Origin: UMGS1908 sp964432825
Lineage (GTDB): Bacteria; Bacillota; Clostridia; Christensenellales; UBA1242
Direction: 5' to 3'
Length of the DNA stretch: 60,367 bases
Assembly (NCBI GenBank): GCA_964432825.1
Contig: CAYSOX010000008.1
Location: 1 to 60,367 of the forward strand
Shown: in pieces, positions 9,322 through 17,154 of the stretch
Numbering within the stretch: the stretch's first letter is position 1
How the letters are laid out: each line of letters begins with the position of its first letter
Made by a program: the position numbers and the translations under genes
The notes under the pieces: generated by a model
What the model saw: the letters and a program-made list of their open reading frames with translations, nothing else
What the model was told of the DNA's origin: nothing
Databases searched by the model: none

Positions 9322-9520
9322 AATATTTTTCCTCCTTTAGTAAAAGATTTAAAATATGTTAAAAAATATGTTCAAAATTCCGCAAAGGGGTTATTTAGTC
9401 TTCAAAATGTTTAACATATTGATAAATATTAAATTTTTAAAATCATAATATGTCTTGCTGGTTTAAATTAGGTCAAATTAAACTATTAGGTTAAGTTTTA
9501 AGTAAATTAATTGGTGAATT

Positions 9521-10360
9521 TTAATTGTAGTCGCTTTGGTCAAATTCTTTTTGATTTTCAGGATTTATTATTTCGCCACAATTTGAACAACAATAATCAC
9601 TTGATAAAACCTCTTTACCACATAGTTGGCAATGTTTAAGTAAAGCATCTTCTTCGTCTTCAGATTTACCATTTTTGATAACTTTAACATATCCTCTTAT
9701 GGTGAAATAGATTAATATTAAATCAATGGCTCCAAACAGAATTATAAAGAAAATTGAAACGGTTTTCCCCATTTTTGTAACGCCGTATTCGGGATTATCA
9801 TTAATGGTATAATTTATATAATCCATTGGCACGGTCAGTGAGTTGGCATCTGTATCGGTGGATAATGTTGCAAGTTTTACCGTGTCTCCAATGGAAGGCG
9901 TTGTGGCAAGCCGATTGTACACAACTTGGCTTTTTTGGTTTTCCACAACGGTGCCATCGCTTGCGGTAAATTTGTATACAAAATACCATTTGCCTCTATC
10001 TTGAAGAACATCGGTGACCTCTCCGTCCACAATTAACTCTGGATTTTCATTGGCTTTTTCAATTGTTGAGATAAACAATTTGTGGTTTTCTTCCATTTGG
10101 TGTATATCATTAATTGCCGTTGAAAGTAGGTATGCAAAACAATAAGTAAAAATTGATAGTAAAAATATAAAAAATAATTTTGCAAGGTTTTTAAAACGAA
10201 AGTCGCCGGAAAAAACATAAACCTTTCCCCTAATTTTTATTTTTCGCGTTTTAAAATGGTTGCGACTGGTTCGGTCGTGGTCATAGTCGCGAGAACCAAA
10301 ACTAGTGCTAGAACTAGAACTGGTTCCACCAAAATCTCGTGAGTGACTTCCTGAAGGCAT
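9521..10360 (-). CDS. MPSGSHSR-family membrane protein with C-terminal zinc ribbon
   Basis: This 279-residue paralogue of its two neighbours starts MPSGSHSR followed by a Ser-rich, Arg/His-containing cytoplasmic segment. It has one TM helix (about 62-85), an outer domain with ELIVDGEVTDVLQDRGKW and ending PMDYINYTI, then a second TM (about 205-228). The cytoplasmic C-terminus carries CQLCGKEVLSSDYCCSNCG, a CxxC-x10-CxxC-type zinc ribbon. The 200 bases separating it from the larger paralogue and the 80 from the smaller one hold no gene, and each copy keeps its own SD, so they may be transcribed together or separately. No enzyme motif is present. The role is unknown; envelope sensing or assembly is possible but unsupported. 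Confidence 0.8.
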   Translation of the reverse strand: MPSGSHSRDFGGTSSSSSTSFGSRDYDHDRTSRNHFKTRKIKIRGKVYVFSGDFRFKNLAKLFFIFLLSIFTYCFAYLLSTAINDIHQMEENHKLFISTIEKANENPELIVDGEVTDVLQDRGKWYFVYKFTASDGTVVENQKSQVVYNRLATTPSIGDTVKLATLSTDTDANSLTVPMDYINYTINDNPEYGVTKMGKTVSIFFIILFGAIDLILIYFTIRGYVKVIKNGKSEDEEDALLKHCQLCGKEVLSSDYCCSNCGEIINPENQKEFDQSDYN

Positions 10361-10440
10361 TTTATTCTCTCCCTTTGTAAAAAATTTGGAATTGTTCTAA
10401 AAAATTTATTTTGTGTAAGTTGTTCTAAAGTTATTTTTAA

Positions 10441-11304
10441 CTAAAAGTTAATTCTTGCACCGCAACTGTTACAATATTTGTCTTCGGTTGAAATTCTTCC
10501 ACCGCAATATTCACAAACATTAGGATTTTTATTTGGAACAGCATTTGCATTGGTGTTTGCAGTTTGCTTTGCATACTCTTCTTCTTTTTGTTTAGATTTA
10601 ATTATTGAGACGACTGCAAGCGTAATAAATAGCGCTACTCCGCAAATTGAAATTGTTAAGAAAATTTTGGCAGTTTTTTGTGTTGACTTTGCAGAAATAT
10701 AATCGGCATCTTTTTCTATTCCGTATTCAATATAATCCATTGGTATTGAGTCAGAGTCTCCGGTTGTGTCTACTCTTGGCACGGCAAGTTTTACAATTTC
10801 GCCTTCTGCTGGGGCGCTATGTCTTGAATCATAAACCGAGTAACTAGCACCGTCTTTTACAATCTCGCCATTTTTTGCTGTAAACACATATTCAAAGTAC
10901 CATTTGCTAGGATAATTTGGGTCTTGAAAAACATTTGTAACCTTTCCGTCAACCACAAGTTCGGGATTGCTTTTTGCTTTGTTAATCATATCAATATAGC
11001 CTTCGCGGTCGCTTTTAATGAATGCAATATTTTGATTTGTAAGCACCAACATAAAGCATGAAACCAAAGCAAAAAAGCCAAAGATGAGTGTTGCAAATAA
11101 TTTTCCATTTATTTTGCTTCGGGATGCTGGTGGAATAACATATACGGTATGACCCCAATGAAATCTGAATGGTCTTACGGGGCGTGGAGGATGTGGGCTG
11201 TGGTGACCAGAACTGAAACTTCTGCTAGACCCTCCGCTATGGCTTCTGCTTCCGCCTCCTCCTCGAGAGCCTCCGCCAAAGCGTGCATGACTTCCTGATG
11301 GCAT
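10441..11304 (-). CDS. MPSGSHAR-family membrane protein with C-terminal zinc ribbon
   Basis: This 287-residue member of the three-gene paralogous set starts MPSGSHAR and continues with a Gly/Ser/Arg/His-rich, probably disordered cytoplasmic stretch to about residue 60. A TM helix (about 66-90) leads to the ectodomain (ELVVDGKVTNVFQDPNYPSKW ... PMDYIEYGI), and a second TM (about 205-228) is followed by a zinc ribbon, CEYCGGRISTEDKYCNSCG, near the C-terminus. The DNA around the start codon (TGATGGCAT and the following SD) is nearly identical to that of the 7729-9321 gene, which supports a recent tandem duplication. It is the first gene of the trio in transcription order. Confidence 0.8.
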   Translation of the reverse strand: MPSGSHARFGGGSRGGGGSRSHSGGSSRSFSSGHHSPHPPRPVRPFRFHWGHTVYVIPPASRSKINGKLFATLIFGFFALVSCFMLVLTNQNIAFIKSDREGYIDMINKAKSNPELVVDGKVTNVFQDPNYPSKWYFEYVFTAKNGEIVKDGASYSVYDSRHSAPAEGEIVKLAVPRVDTTGDSDSIPMDYIEYGIEKDADYISAKSTQKTAKIFLTISICGVALFITLAVVSIIKSKQKEEEYAKQTANTNANAVPNKNPNVCEYCGGRISTEDKYCNSCGARINF

Positions 11305-11853
11305 AATATTTTCCTCCTTGTTTAAAATTTAGTCAAGTATATCACAAATTTTTCAAATTGTAAATATATTTTGACCTACCCGCACGCAATTTAAAATTAA
11401 AAGTAAAATTATAAAAGTGGTGGGGATTTTGCGATATATTATATGTAAAGTTTTTGTTTAGATGTTAAAAGCCGTATTTATATATTTCAAGTTAATATTT
11501 GGATGTAGAAAGGTTTTGTGGTTGGTGTTTAAAGTCTTGCGGTTGTACATTTAAAGTTAATACTTATATTTCAAAAGGTGTTTAATGGGCAAAAAGTTTT
11601 TCTTTATTTATTTTAAGCCACTATGTAGATAGTGAAAGTTTTATGTTTATATATTGTAAGACAATATTTAGAGGCTGAAAGTTATTGTGTTTGGTGTTTA
11701 AGGTTTTGCGGAGATTATACATTTAAAACTAAACTTTATATATTAAAGGATTTTTATTTGCGAGCAAAACTTTTTGTGTATTAAGAGCAGATTGTGGAAA
11801 TAAAAAACCCCAAACGAAAGGTTTGGGGTGGTGTGGCTGGCATTCGCCTAATA
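11305..11853. other. Intergenic region with an imperfect 170-bp direct repeat and a terminator
   Basis: No gene is visible. A diverged direct duplication with a period of about 170 bp is recognisable: GGTGTTTAAAGTCTTGCGG near 11526 recurs as GGTGTTTAAGGTTTTGCGG near 11696, with similar flanks. The right end holds the terminator for the next minus-strand gene. The repeats look like worn-down, non-coding copies. Confidence 0.5.
11802..11828 (-). terminator. Rho-independent terminator
   Basis: On the minus strand an eight-pair stem, CCCCAAAC/GTTTGGGG, with a 5-base loop is followed by TTTTTT. It closes the gene ending at 11854. Confidence 0.85.
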
Positions 11854-12456
11854 TTACTTAGTTGTCTTTTTGGTTGAAGTGGTTCTTTTTCTTGTGGTTG
11901 TCTTTGGTTTTTCTTCAACGGCGTCGGCAATTGATTGAACCTTGCGAGTCTTTGGTTTTGATTCGCTTTCGGTTGTTTTGGCTTTCGCTTTTGTGGTTGC
12001 AGATGTTTTAGACGATTGACTTTTGCGAGTGGTTGTTTTGGCAGGCTTAGTTTCGGTGTCGGCTGAAGATTCCTTTGCTTTTGCAGATGTAGAAGATGTT
12101 TGAGTCTTTCGTGTTCTGGTTGTTTTTACGATTTTGGTTGTAGTGCCTTCATCTGAATGAATTTCTGTAGTTTCGGTAGTTTCTTCTACAACGGGTGCAC
12201 TTTCGGTTGGTTGTGGTTGTTCTTCCGCCAATTTTTCATTTGAAACTTTGTTTTCGGCGGTTTCTTCGGCTTTGGTTTCTTCAACTTCTTCTTTGTCAGA
12301 TTTTTTAGCACAAGCAACAATTAAAAACATTGTAGTGATAAAAAGAACTAAAATTATAGCAATAGTTGCATAAACCAACCAATCACGGCTTTTAAAAGCC
12401 TCCTTAAATGCGTCAAGCACCGAATCAAAAGTCTTTAAAGTTAGTGATTTGAACAT
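11854..12456 (-). CDS. Single-pass membrane protein with long Thr/Lys/Ser-rich basic tail
   Basis: This 200-residue protein has an N-terminal amphipathic segment, one TM helix (about 26-50) and then an acidic Glu-rich linker. It continues into a tail of about 110 residues made largely of Thr, Lys, Ser, Ala and Arg, with repeated TTRK/TTTRK motifs. The longer open frame would start five codons earlier at a TTG that lies inside the SD; the ATG here has GAGGGAG 8 bases upstream and is preferred. The tail resembles histone-H1-like or SPKK-type basic tails and could bind nucleic acid or wall polymers. Its topology relative to the membrane is uncertain, and I do not recognise a named family. Confidence 0.75.
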   Translation of the reverse strand: MFKSLTLKTFDSVLDAFKEAFKSRDWLVYATIAIILVLFITTMFLIVACAKKSDKEEVEETKAEETAENKVSNEKLAEEQPQPTESAPVVEETTETTEIHSDEGTTTKIVKTTRTRKTQTSSTSAKAKESSADTETKPAKTTTRKSQSSKTSATTKAKAKTTESESKPKTRKVQSIADAVEEKPKTTTRKRTTSTKKTTK

Positions 12457-12542
12457 AATTTTCTCCCTCAATTATTTTTTTACATTATATACCAAATTGT
12501 TAAATTAGTCAATATTTGAGCAATAAATATTTTCGAAAATTT

Positions 12543-12570
12543 AAAAGTCAATCAATGTTGATTGACTTTT
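12543..12570. terminator. Perfect bidirectional terminator
   Basis: A 12-bp perfect stem, AAAAGTCAATCA/TGATTGACTTTT, with a 4-base loop sits just beyond the end of the minus-strand gene at 12573, with A and T runs on both sides. Confidence 0.85.
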
Positions 12571-12572
12571 TG

Positions 12573-12923
12573 CTATGCAACCAAAGGAATGATAATTCCA
12601 AGAACTACAACAAGTAAACATATTAGGAATAAAACTTTCCAAACGGTTGGCTTTTTAGATACATATCTCCAAGCAAGAGTGCTGGTAATGATAATTAAAA
12701 TTGCGGTAGCAAAACCTTGTAATGCGCTAATTATTTTTAAATTAATATTTCCAATAGCACCCAAAACTGCAGAGATTAGATAAAGAATAGCCACTGCACA
12801 GATTGTATAAAAAGAAATTTTGTTGATACCCCAACTGGTTGAACTTCTTTTAGTGCTTGACGATGAAGTGCTAGAAGAAGATTTTGAGGTTGATTTTTTC
12901 TGTGTTGAAGTTGAATTTGCCAT
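12573..12923 (-). CDS. Small membrane protein with Ser-rich N-terminus
   Basis: This 116-residue protein begins with about 30 residues that are mostly Ser, Thr and Lys. Three hydrophobic helices follow, at roughly 35-58, 62-82 and 93-115, with very short loops and almost no C-terminal tail. A GGGGGA-type SD precedes the ATG. The low-complexity Ser-rich head followed by helices echoes the MPSGSH proteins next door, but the opening motif is absent and no domain is recognisable. It is the fifth consecutive minus-strand gene for a membrane protein with a low-complexity soluble part. Function is unknown. Confidence 0.72.
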   Translation of the reverse strand: MANSTSTQKKSTSKSSSSTSSSSTKRSSTSWGINKISFYTICAVAILYLISAVLGAIGNINLKIISALQGFATAILIIITSTLAWRYVSKKPTVWKVLFLICLLVVVLGIIIPLVA

Positions 12924-13127
12924 TTATATTTCCCCCTTTTAAAATTTCAAACATAGTTTAGTACAAAATATGCCAATCTGTCAAAGAATTTTTATAAAAA
13001 TAGAAAATTAATTTGTATTATCCGATGTTGTTTTTAACTATCCCGAAGGGATTAATCCTCGAAACATAGGATTATTCAAGCGATAAATCCGTTATTTATC
13101 ACAAGGTTTATATTGGTAAATTAATAA

Positions 13128-13313
13128 CACAAAGTTTATATCACTAGAGGCGGGAGAAATGCGACACCTTGGTGGAATATTTCTATAGTCAATGGTTTTA
13201 CATACGGTGATGCCGTTATTTATAACGGAGTTTATGCTAACGAACCGACTGGCGAGCAGGTTATCAAATCAACAACACAAAGTTTGCATCTTGTTAAAAT
13301 CTCGCCATCTTGA
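13128..13313 (+). pseudogene. Decayed gene fragment with frameshifted internal repeat
   Basis: A start-less open frame of 61 codons reads like genuine protein (NGFTYGDAVIYNGVYANEP, then EQVIKSTTQSLH). A related segment (SVIYHKVYIGKLITQSLY) lies immediately upstream at about 13088-13147 in another frame, ending in TAG. So two diverged copies of a beta-strand-like repeat are present, broken by a frameshift and stops. The fragment ends inside the promoter of the next gene. I read it as the residue of a repeat-containing surface or phage-type protein. Confidence 0.45.
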
Positions 13314-13337
13314 CAAATGGCAAAATTGTGATATAAT
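13310..13337 (+). promoter_or_regulatory. Strong sigma-A promoter
   Basis: Perfect TTGACA and TATAAT with a 16-base spacer. The spacer end (ATTGTGA) is identical to that of the promoter at 48678. Its product is the hypothetical gene starting at 13371. Confidence 0.8.
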
Positions 13338-13370
13338 ATTATTCCAAATTTATTATAAAAGGAAATTTTT

Positions 13371-14186
13371 ATGGGAATAAAAGAAAAAATAAAAAGATTG
13401 GTTAAAAGTAGGGAATATTCGGATGAAATAGCGCTTGCTCAGGTGGTGTATGAAAGATTGCCAGAAATCACCGAGCGACTAATAAGAATGGATATTTATG
13501 AGTCTACAAACCCAAAAACTTGGTGGAACCCGTATGACTTAATGGTGGATTCTTGTGAAAGGATACGCCCGGAAACAAGCGACCAACACGCATTGATTTA
13601 TTCAAGAATAATTATGGCTATTGCTTGCGCTTATTCAAAAGAGTGTGGCAAACGATTGGATGATGTTGTTAATGATTATTGCGAATTAAAGGGAAGCGAA
13701 AGAGGGAATGAAAAGAAGGTTTTGTTAAAGGTCATAAAAGTGCTTAATATTCCACAGAACAAAAATCTTTATGCATTGATGAACCTTTATTGTATGTATG
13801 AAGCCGAAATTGATAAAAGATGCGAAAATGCACGAAAAGAGTTTATGACACTCCCACGAGGAACAAGAAAACAATTGTTAATTGGTCAAAAAAGAGAAGA
13901 GTTGGCTGATGACAATTTGACCGAAGAAGAAAAAGAAGTTGCAGTTGAACAGTTTGGGTCGGAGTTGGACCAACTTGGCACAAGAGCCTCATTGTTTTCA
14001 CCAATAAGGAATAGACTATATCTTAATATGGCGGTAGATGAAGTTGTAAAAAGATATCCTGAAGATTTTAAGGGTGTCAACATGGGCGTTTTCTATGAAA
14101 TAGCATCTTGCAAGCCATTAGATAGTTTGTATAAAGAAAAGAAAGGTATTGAAAAACTTGGTGCCGAAGAAAATAGCGAGAAATAG
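13371..14186 (+). CDS. Hypothetical 271-residue helical protein
   Basis: I do not recognise this protein. It is predicted soluble and mostly alpha-helical, with a basic N-terminus (MGIKEKIKRLVK), a Trp/Tyr-containing segment KTWWNPYDLM near residue 49, and a charged helical region near 165-200 (REELADDNLTEEEKEVAVEQ). There is no signal peptide, membrane helix or catalytic motif. The start is well supported by an AAAGGA SD and a consensus promoter about 35 bases upstream; a perfect terminator follows at 14287. It is therefore a stand-alone, actively maintained single-gene unit flanked on both sides by decayed fragments, a common setting for recently gained cargo genes. Confidence 0.75.
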   Translation: MGIKEKIKRLVKSREYSDEIALAQVVYERLPEITERLIRMDIYESTNPKTWWNPYDLMVDSCERIRPETSDQHALIYSRIIMAIACAYSKECGKRLDDVVNDYCELKGSERGNEKKVLLKVIKVLNIPQNKNLYALMNLYCMYEAEIDKRCENARKEFMTLPRGTRKQLLIGQKREELADDNLTEEEKEVAVEQFGSELDQLGTRASLFSPIRNRLYLNMAVDEVVKRYPEDFKGVNMGVFYEIASCKPLDSLYKEKKGIEKLGAEENSEK

Positions 14187-14286
14187 TAAGTTTTACTAGA
14201 AAGGCAAAGAAATTAAAAAATTTATAAAAAATCAAAAAAATGACACACTAATATTCATTTTGAAAAATCTTATGATAAAATTAAAT

Positions 14287-14322
14287 AAAAGGTTGAAGAA
14301 ATTTATGTTTCTTCAACCTTTT
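14287..14322 (+). terminator. Perfect 15-bp terminator hairpin
   Basis: AAAAGGTTGAAGAAA / TTTCTTCAACCTTTT with a 6-base loop follows the hypothetical gene ending at 14186. It is symmetrical and could also stop minus-strand transcription. Confidence 0.85.
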
Positions 14323-14351
14323 GCATTTTTAAAGGAGGTATGTTATAATAA

Positions 14352-14483
14352 ATGGAGAAAGGTCCAATCACTTATGCAGAATATTGGACAAGTAAATATG
14401 CTGAAGTAAATCATTTTTATTCCTATGGGTACAATATGGGATATAGTTTATATTATCGGAGGGCGTCGGAAAGCGGGGCGTAG
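14352..14483 (+). pseudogene. Truncated ORF (43 codons) carrying one copy of a 33-bp repeat
   Basis: An ORF starts at ATG 14352, 13 bases after a strong AGGAGG, and stops at TAG 14481-14483. The residues (GPITYAEYWTSKYAEV, then SYGYNMGYSLYYRRASES) look like a real N-terminal region. It breaks off at the junction with a 33-bp direct repeat, so I read it as a gene interrupted by a small insertion. Confidence 0.45.
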
Positions 14484-14622
14484 CCACATTTTCCAGTGCC
14501 CGATGTTAATACATACTTGGAAGGCAAAATTTTAATTTTGCAGGTGCGTTTTAGCACCAAATTTTGAGCAAGGCGAAAAATTTACTTCCTATAGTTTATA
14601 TTATCGGAGGGCGTCGGAAAGC
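14442..14622. repeat. 33-bp perfect direct repeat flanking a 115-bp insert with hairpins
   Basis: Bases 14442-14474 and 14590-14622 are identical (starting TATAGTTTATATTATCGGAG). The 115 bases between contain small hairpins (GCAAAATTTTAATTTTGC and GTGCGTTTTAGCAC). The layout fits a short inserted or duplicated element. A nearby CCCGAAGGGATAAATCC at 14625 resembles CCCGAAGGGATTAATCC at 13042, so repeat material is shared by both decayed patches. Confidence 0.6.
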
Positions 14623-14783
14623 AGCCCGAAGGGATAAATCCACGCAACTGATGTTTGTTCAAATTCAAATGATGAAAATAATATTTCATTTACCGCAAAA
14701 ATGGTTCACTATATAAATATAATAAAGCCACTAATAAATTTTTGATAATATAAAAAGAAGTGAAAATACTTATTTACTTTTAG

Positions 14784-14957
14784 CCTAGCAGGGGTATTGA
14801 ATATTTTTATGACCAATTTGATAATTATGAAGGGACAATATCTATAACTTGTGACAAGGCGAATAGAATTGATTGGTATGACAATAAACAAAAATTAATA
14901 GCCACAAAATTTAATTCTGGAGAGAAATTTGTTGCAAAATTTTCTGTTAAAAATTAA
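14784..14957 (+). pseudogene. C-terminal gene remnant
   Basis: A 57-codon open frame without a start reads like the end of a beta-rich protein (IEYFYDQFDNYEGTISITC, then KFNSGEKFVAKFSVKN) and ends at TAA 14955-14957. The DNA between it and the truncated ORF at 14352 has stops in all frames I followed. The two may be the ends of one destroyed gene. Confidence 0.4.
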
Positions 14958-15088
14958 AATTATCCCTATAAAACATTTAAATTAACTGGAGAATTTGGAA
15001 AAAAATTTTCAAAGAAATTTGTACTAAGTAAATATGATTTTACCAAAATGCGGTAAACTAATGTAAATTTTAATTTTGGAGAGAAAAA

Positions 15089-15286
15089 ATGAAGGTTGAG
15101 TTGAATAAAGATGGCGAGGTTGTGAAAAGAATACAAGAAGGACTTAAAAGAACGGGTGGGTATTGTCCATGCAAGGTTGGAAAACGCCCCGAAAATGAAT
15201 GTATGTGTGAGGAGTTTAAGTCGCAAATTGCCGACCCTAATTTTGAGGGGTTTTGTTATTGTGGTCTTTATTATAAAACAAAGTAG
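15089..15286 (+). CDS. Miniature ferredoxin:thioredoxin reductase catalytic-chain-like protein
   Basis: This 65-residue protein contains three paired-Cys motifs in the order expected for the FTR catalytic chain: CPC at 26-28, CMC at 38-40 and CYC near 57-59. They occur in the context GYCPCKVGKRPENECMCEEF and FCYCGLYYK. In the family these Cys residues hold a [4Fe-4S] cluster next to a redox-active disulfide that transfers ferredoxin electrons to a thioredoxin-like partner. The protein is shorter than the usual 80-115 residues. An SD (GGAGAG) precedes the ATG. It stands alone, with no thioredoxin gene adjacent. The family call is good; the partner is unknown. Confidence 0.75.
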   Translation: MKVELNKDGEVVKRIQEGLKRTGGYCPCKVGKRPENECMCEEFKSQIADPNFEGFCYCGLYYKTK

Positions 15287-15318
15287 TTTTGATTGGCGAA
15301 ACTAAGATAAAGTTTGGA

Positions 15319-15927
15319 CTATTTTAGTAGGGCGGTAATTATTTTGTAGTATAGAGTTTCATCCATTTTAACAACTAGTCGGGTGTTAAAGTTTTTTATA
15401 ACACGAAGAAATTTTGGGGCGATTGACGGGTCGTCGGTTTTTATGCAACCATCTAGTTTTGCGAGAATTTTTTCATAGCAGTTTGAAAAATTGGTTATTG
15501 TTGACAAAATTACTTTATTTATTGCGGTTATTTCATTGGCTAGCATTTTAAAGGGTACACAAATTTGTTCTTTAGGTAGGTCTTCGCTTTCAATTTGTAT
15601 TCGTTTTATAAATGCAGTGGTAAATTTAAAAAGTATTTCGGAAAGTTTTCCGTCGTCGGTTTTAAAATCAACCAAAAGGGTAAAACAATCGTTATATTTT
15701 TTTTCGGTTAATAGTCCTTTTTTCTTCGCTTCATCTAATATTTTTTTAATTTTTAAAAAATAACCATTTGAGAGGTCGGAAATTTTATTTGCATTTTTAA
15801 CGGCTTCATTAAGTTGTGTTAGGCAGTTAACTATGCTTTTTTCATCAATAGGGAGATAATTTAAGTCAATTTCGCCCTTAAATAGTTCGTCTATAATTTT
15901 AGAAGTTTCATTTATATCTATTATCAT
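15319..15927 (-). CDS. Hypothetical helical protein, 202 residues
   Basis: I do not recognise this protein. It is predicted soluble and largely alpha-helical with no membrane segment. It has scattered Cys but no metal-binding pattern, and typical coiled helices such as LNEAVKNANKISDLSNGYF. The open frame extends 32 codons further upstream, but that extension is unlike the rest; the start at MIIDINETSK has a purine-rich AAAAGAG upstream and is preferred with moderate confidence. It faces the mini-FTR gene convergently, separated by only 32 bases with no clear terminator. Confidence 0.6.
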   Translation of the reverse strand: MIIDINETSKIIDELFKGEIDLNYLPIDEKSIVNCLTQLNEAVKNANKISDLSNGYFLKIKKILDEAKKKGLLTEKKYNDCFTLLVDFKTDDGKLSEILFKFTTAFIKRIQIESEDLPKEQICVPFKMLANEITAINKVILSTITNFSNCYEKILAKLDGCIKTDDPSIAPKFLRVIKNFNTRLVVKMDETLYYKIITALLK

Positions 15928-16144
15928 TTGTTTTTTCTCTTTTAAATAAGTTGCAATAAAGATATCACACATTAAATAATTCGTCAAGGGGGAACATTGA
16001 CGAATATTGTCGAAAAATGGCAAAAGGTGAGTGGTTTGGTGAATAAAATTTGAAAATTTGAATTTTGAATTTTTAGTTTAAAAATCTAGTTTTTTGAAGC
16101 GTGTATTATCTAAAATCGCTGCAATTTTAAGTCTCAGAAATAAA

Positions 16145-16684
16145 TTATTGAGGGATGGCAATATTTTCATTGTTTCGTTCTTTTATGTGGTCTTTATATA
16201 TAATGATAGTAGTAAATATAATACAAATAAATTCATTTATCATATTAATATATCCCGAGTAAAGAGAATTGTATGCAATGGTAAAAATATTTGATGCAAT
16301 TGAAAAATATCTAAAAACGCGGGCATCATGTTGCCAAGCGCCGTAAGTGTAAGTTAAACCCTTTAGTGTGATTAAAAAATATTCAAACCAACTATTAAAT
16401 TTAATAAAGCCTACACCAATAAATAGTAATGAAAAAATTATTATATCGGGAAGTTTTTTGTGGATTCCTTTTTTGGCGTAAATATAAAAAACTGCCGTTC
16501 GAACAACCGAAAGAATGGTGCAGAATAGCCCCATATATGCCGAAAGGAACCATAAACTTATGCAGACAAAAATGTTTGAAATCATATTAAAAAATAAGTT
16601 TTTATATTGGTCTTTAAAAAGTTTGCCCGTCGTATTAAGTATCAATGCAACCAAACTAAAGGCTTGTGCAAAATAAAAGTGCAT
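16145..16684 (-). CDS. YgjV-family inner-membrane protein
   Basis: This 179-residue protein has five or six hydrophobic helices covering nearly all of its length, as in the YgjV (Imp-YgjV) family. The typical early segment, in which a small polar patch follows a conserved aromatic stretch (NMISNIFVCISLWFLSAYMG near 33-52), and the later TLKGLTYTYGAWQHDARVFR near 106-125 match family spacing. Function of YgjV proteins is not established. It starts at ATG with a GGAGG SD (complement of TTTCCTCC) and stands alone. The downstream side is only a short AT-rich stretch. Confidence 0.75.
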   Translation of the reverse strand: MHFYFAQAFSLVALILNTTGKLFKDQYKNLFFNMISNIFVCISLWFLSAYMGLFCTILSVVRTAVFYIYAKKGIHKKLPDIIIFSLLFIGVGFIKFNSWFEYFLITLKGLTYTYGAWQHDARVFRYFSIASNIFTIAYNSLYSGYINMINEFICIIFTTIIIYKDHIKERNNENIAIPQ

Positions 16685-17154
16685 ATTTCCTCCATTATGT
16701 ATTAGGTGAATTATTTACAAAGTTTAAAATTAAGTTTTTGCATACCGCTTCTAGGGAAAAATCCCGTGAAGATATGGTGTGTAAGATTATTTTCTTTTTA
16801 GAATTTAAAACTAGGAAAGTTTAATTTTGTACCGCAATATGTCACATCTTTCTTGTGTTACTATATACTTTGTGATGTAAAAGTTTAATTTCTTAAGTTT
16901 TTTGTGGCAAAACTAAACCTTTTAGGGAAAAATTTGTGACACCACGGTGTGTAAGACTGTTGGACACTATTGGGTTTGGTTGGTTGTTTTTTAGAGTGTC
17001 CGCACATAATACAAAACTATTATATCAAAGCCAATAGGTTAAACCAAACAAATTTCGGTTTTTAAACAAAATGATTTTGTAAAACTAAATTGATTTGATA
17101 TACTAATGTCAAACAACGAAAACTTGTTAATATAACCTACAAAAAGGAGAAGAT
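16685..17154. other. Intergenic region with a short direct repeat
   Basis: No gene is seen. A motif, TAGGGAAAAAT followed after about 20 bases by GGTGTGTAAGA, occurs at about 16751 and again at about 16922. A TATACT at 17099 with an upstream TG could be the -10 of the phosphohexomutase gene, but no convincing -35 exists. Confidence 0.4.

Noticed and set aside
13192..13380. Small plus-strand ORF starting at 13192.
   Set aside because: The protein-like reading is in a different frame (13128-13313), and this ORF runs through the promoter into the next gene's start.
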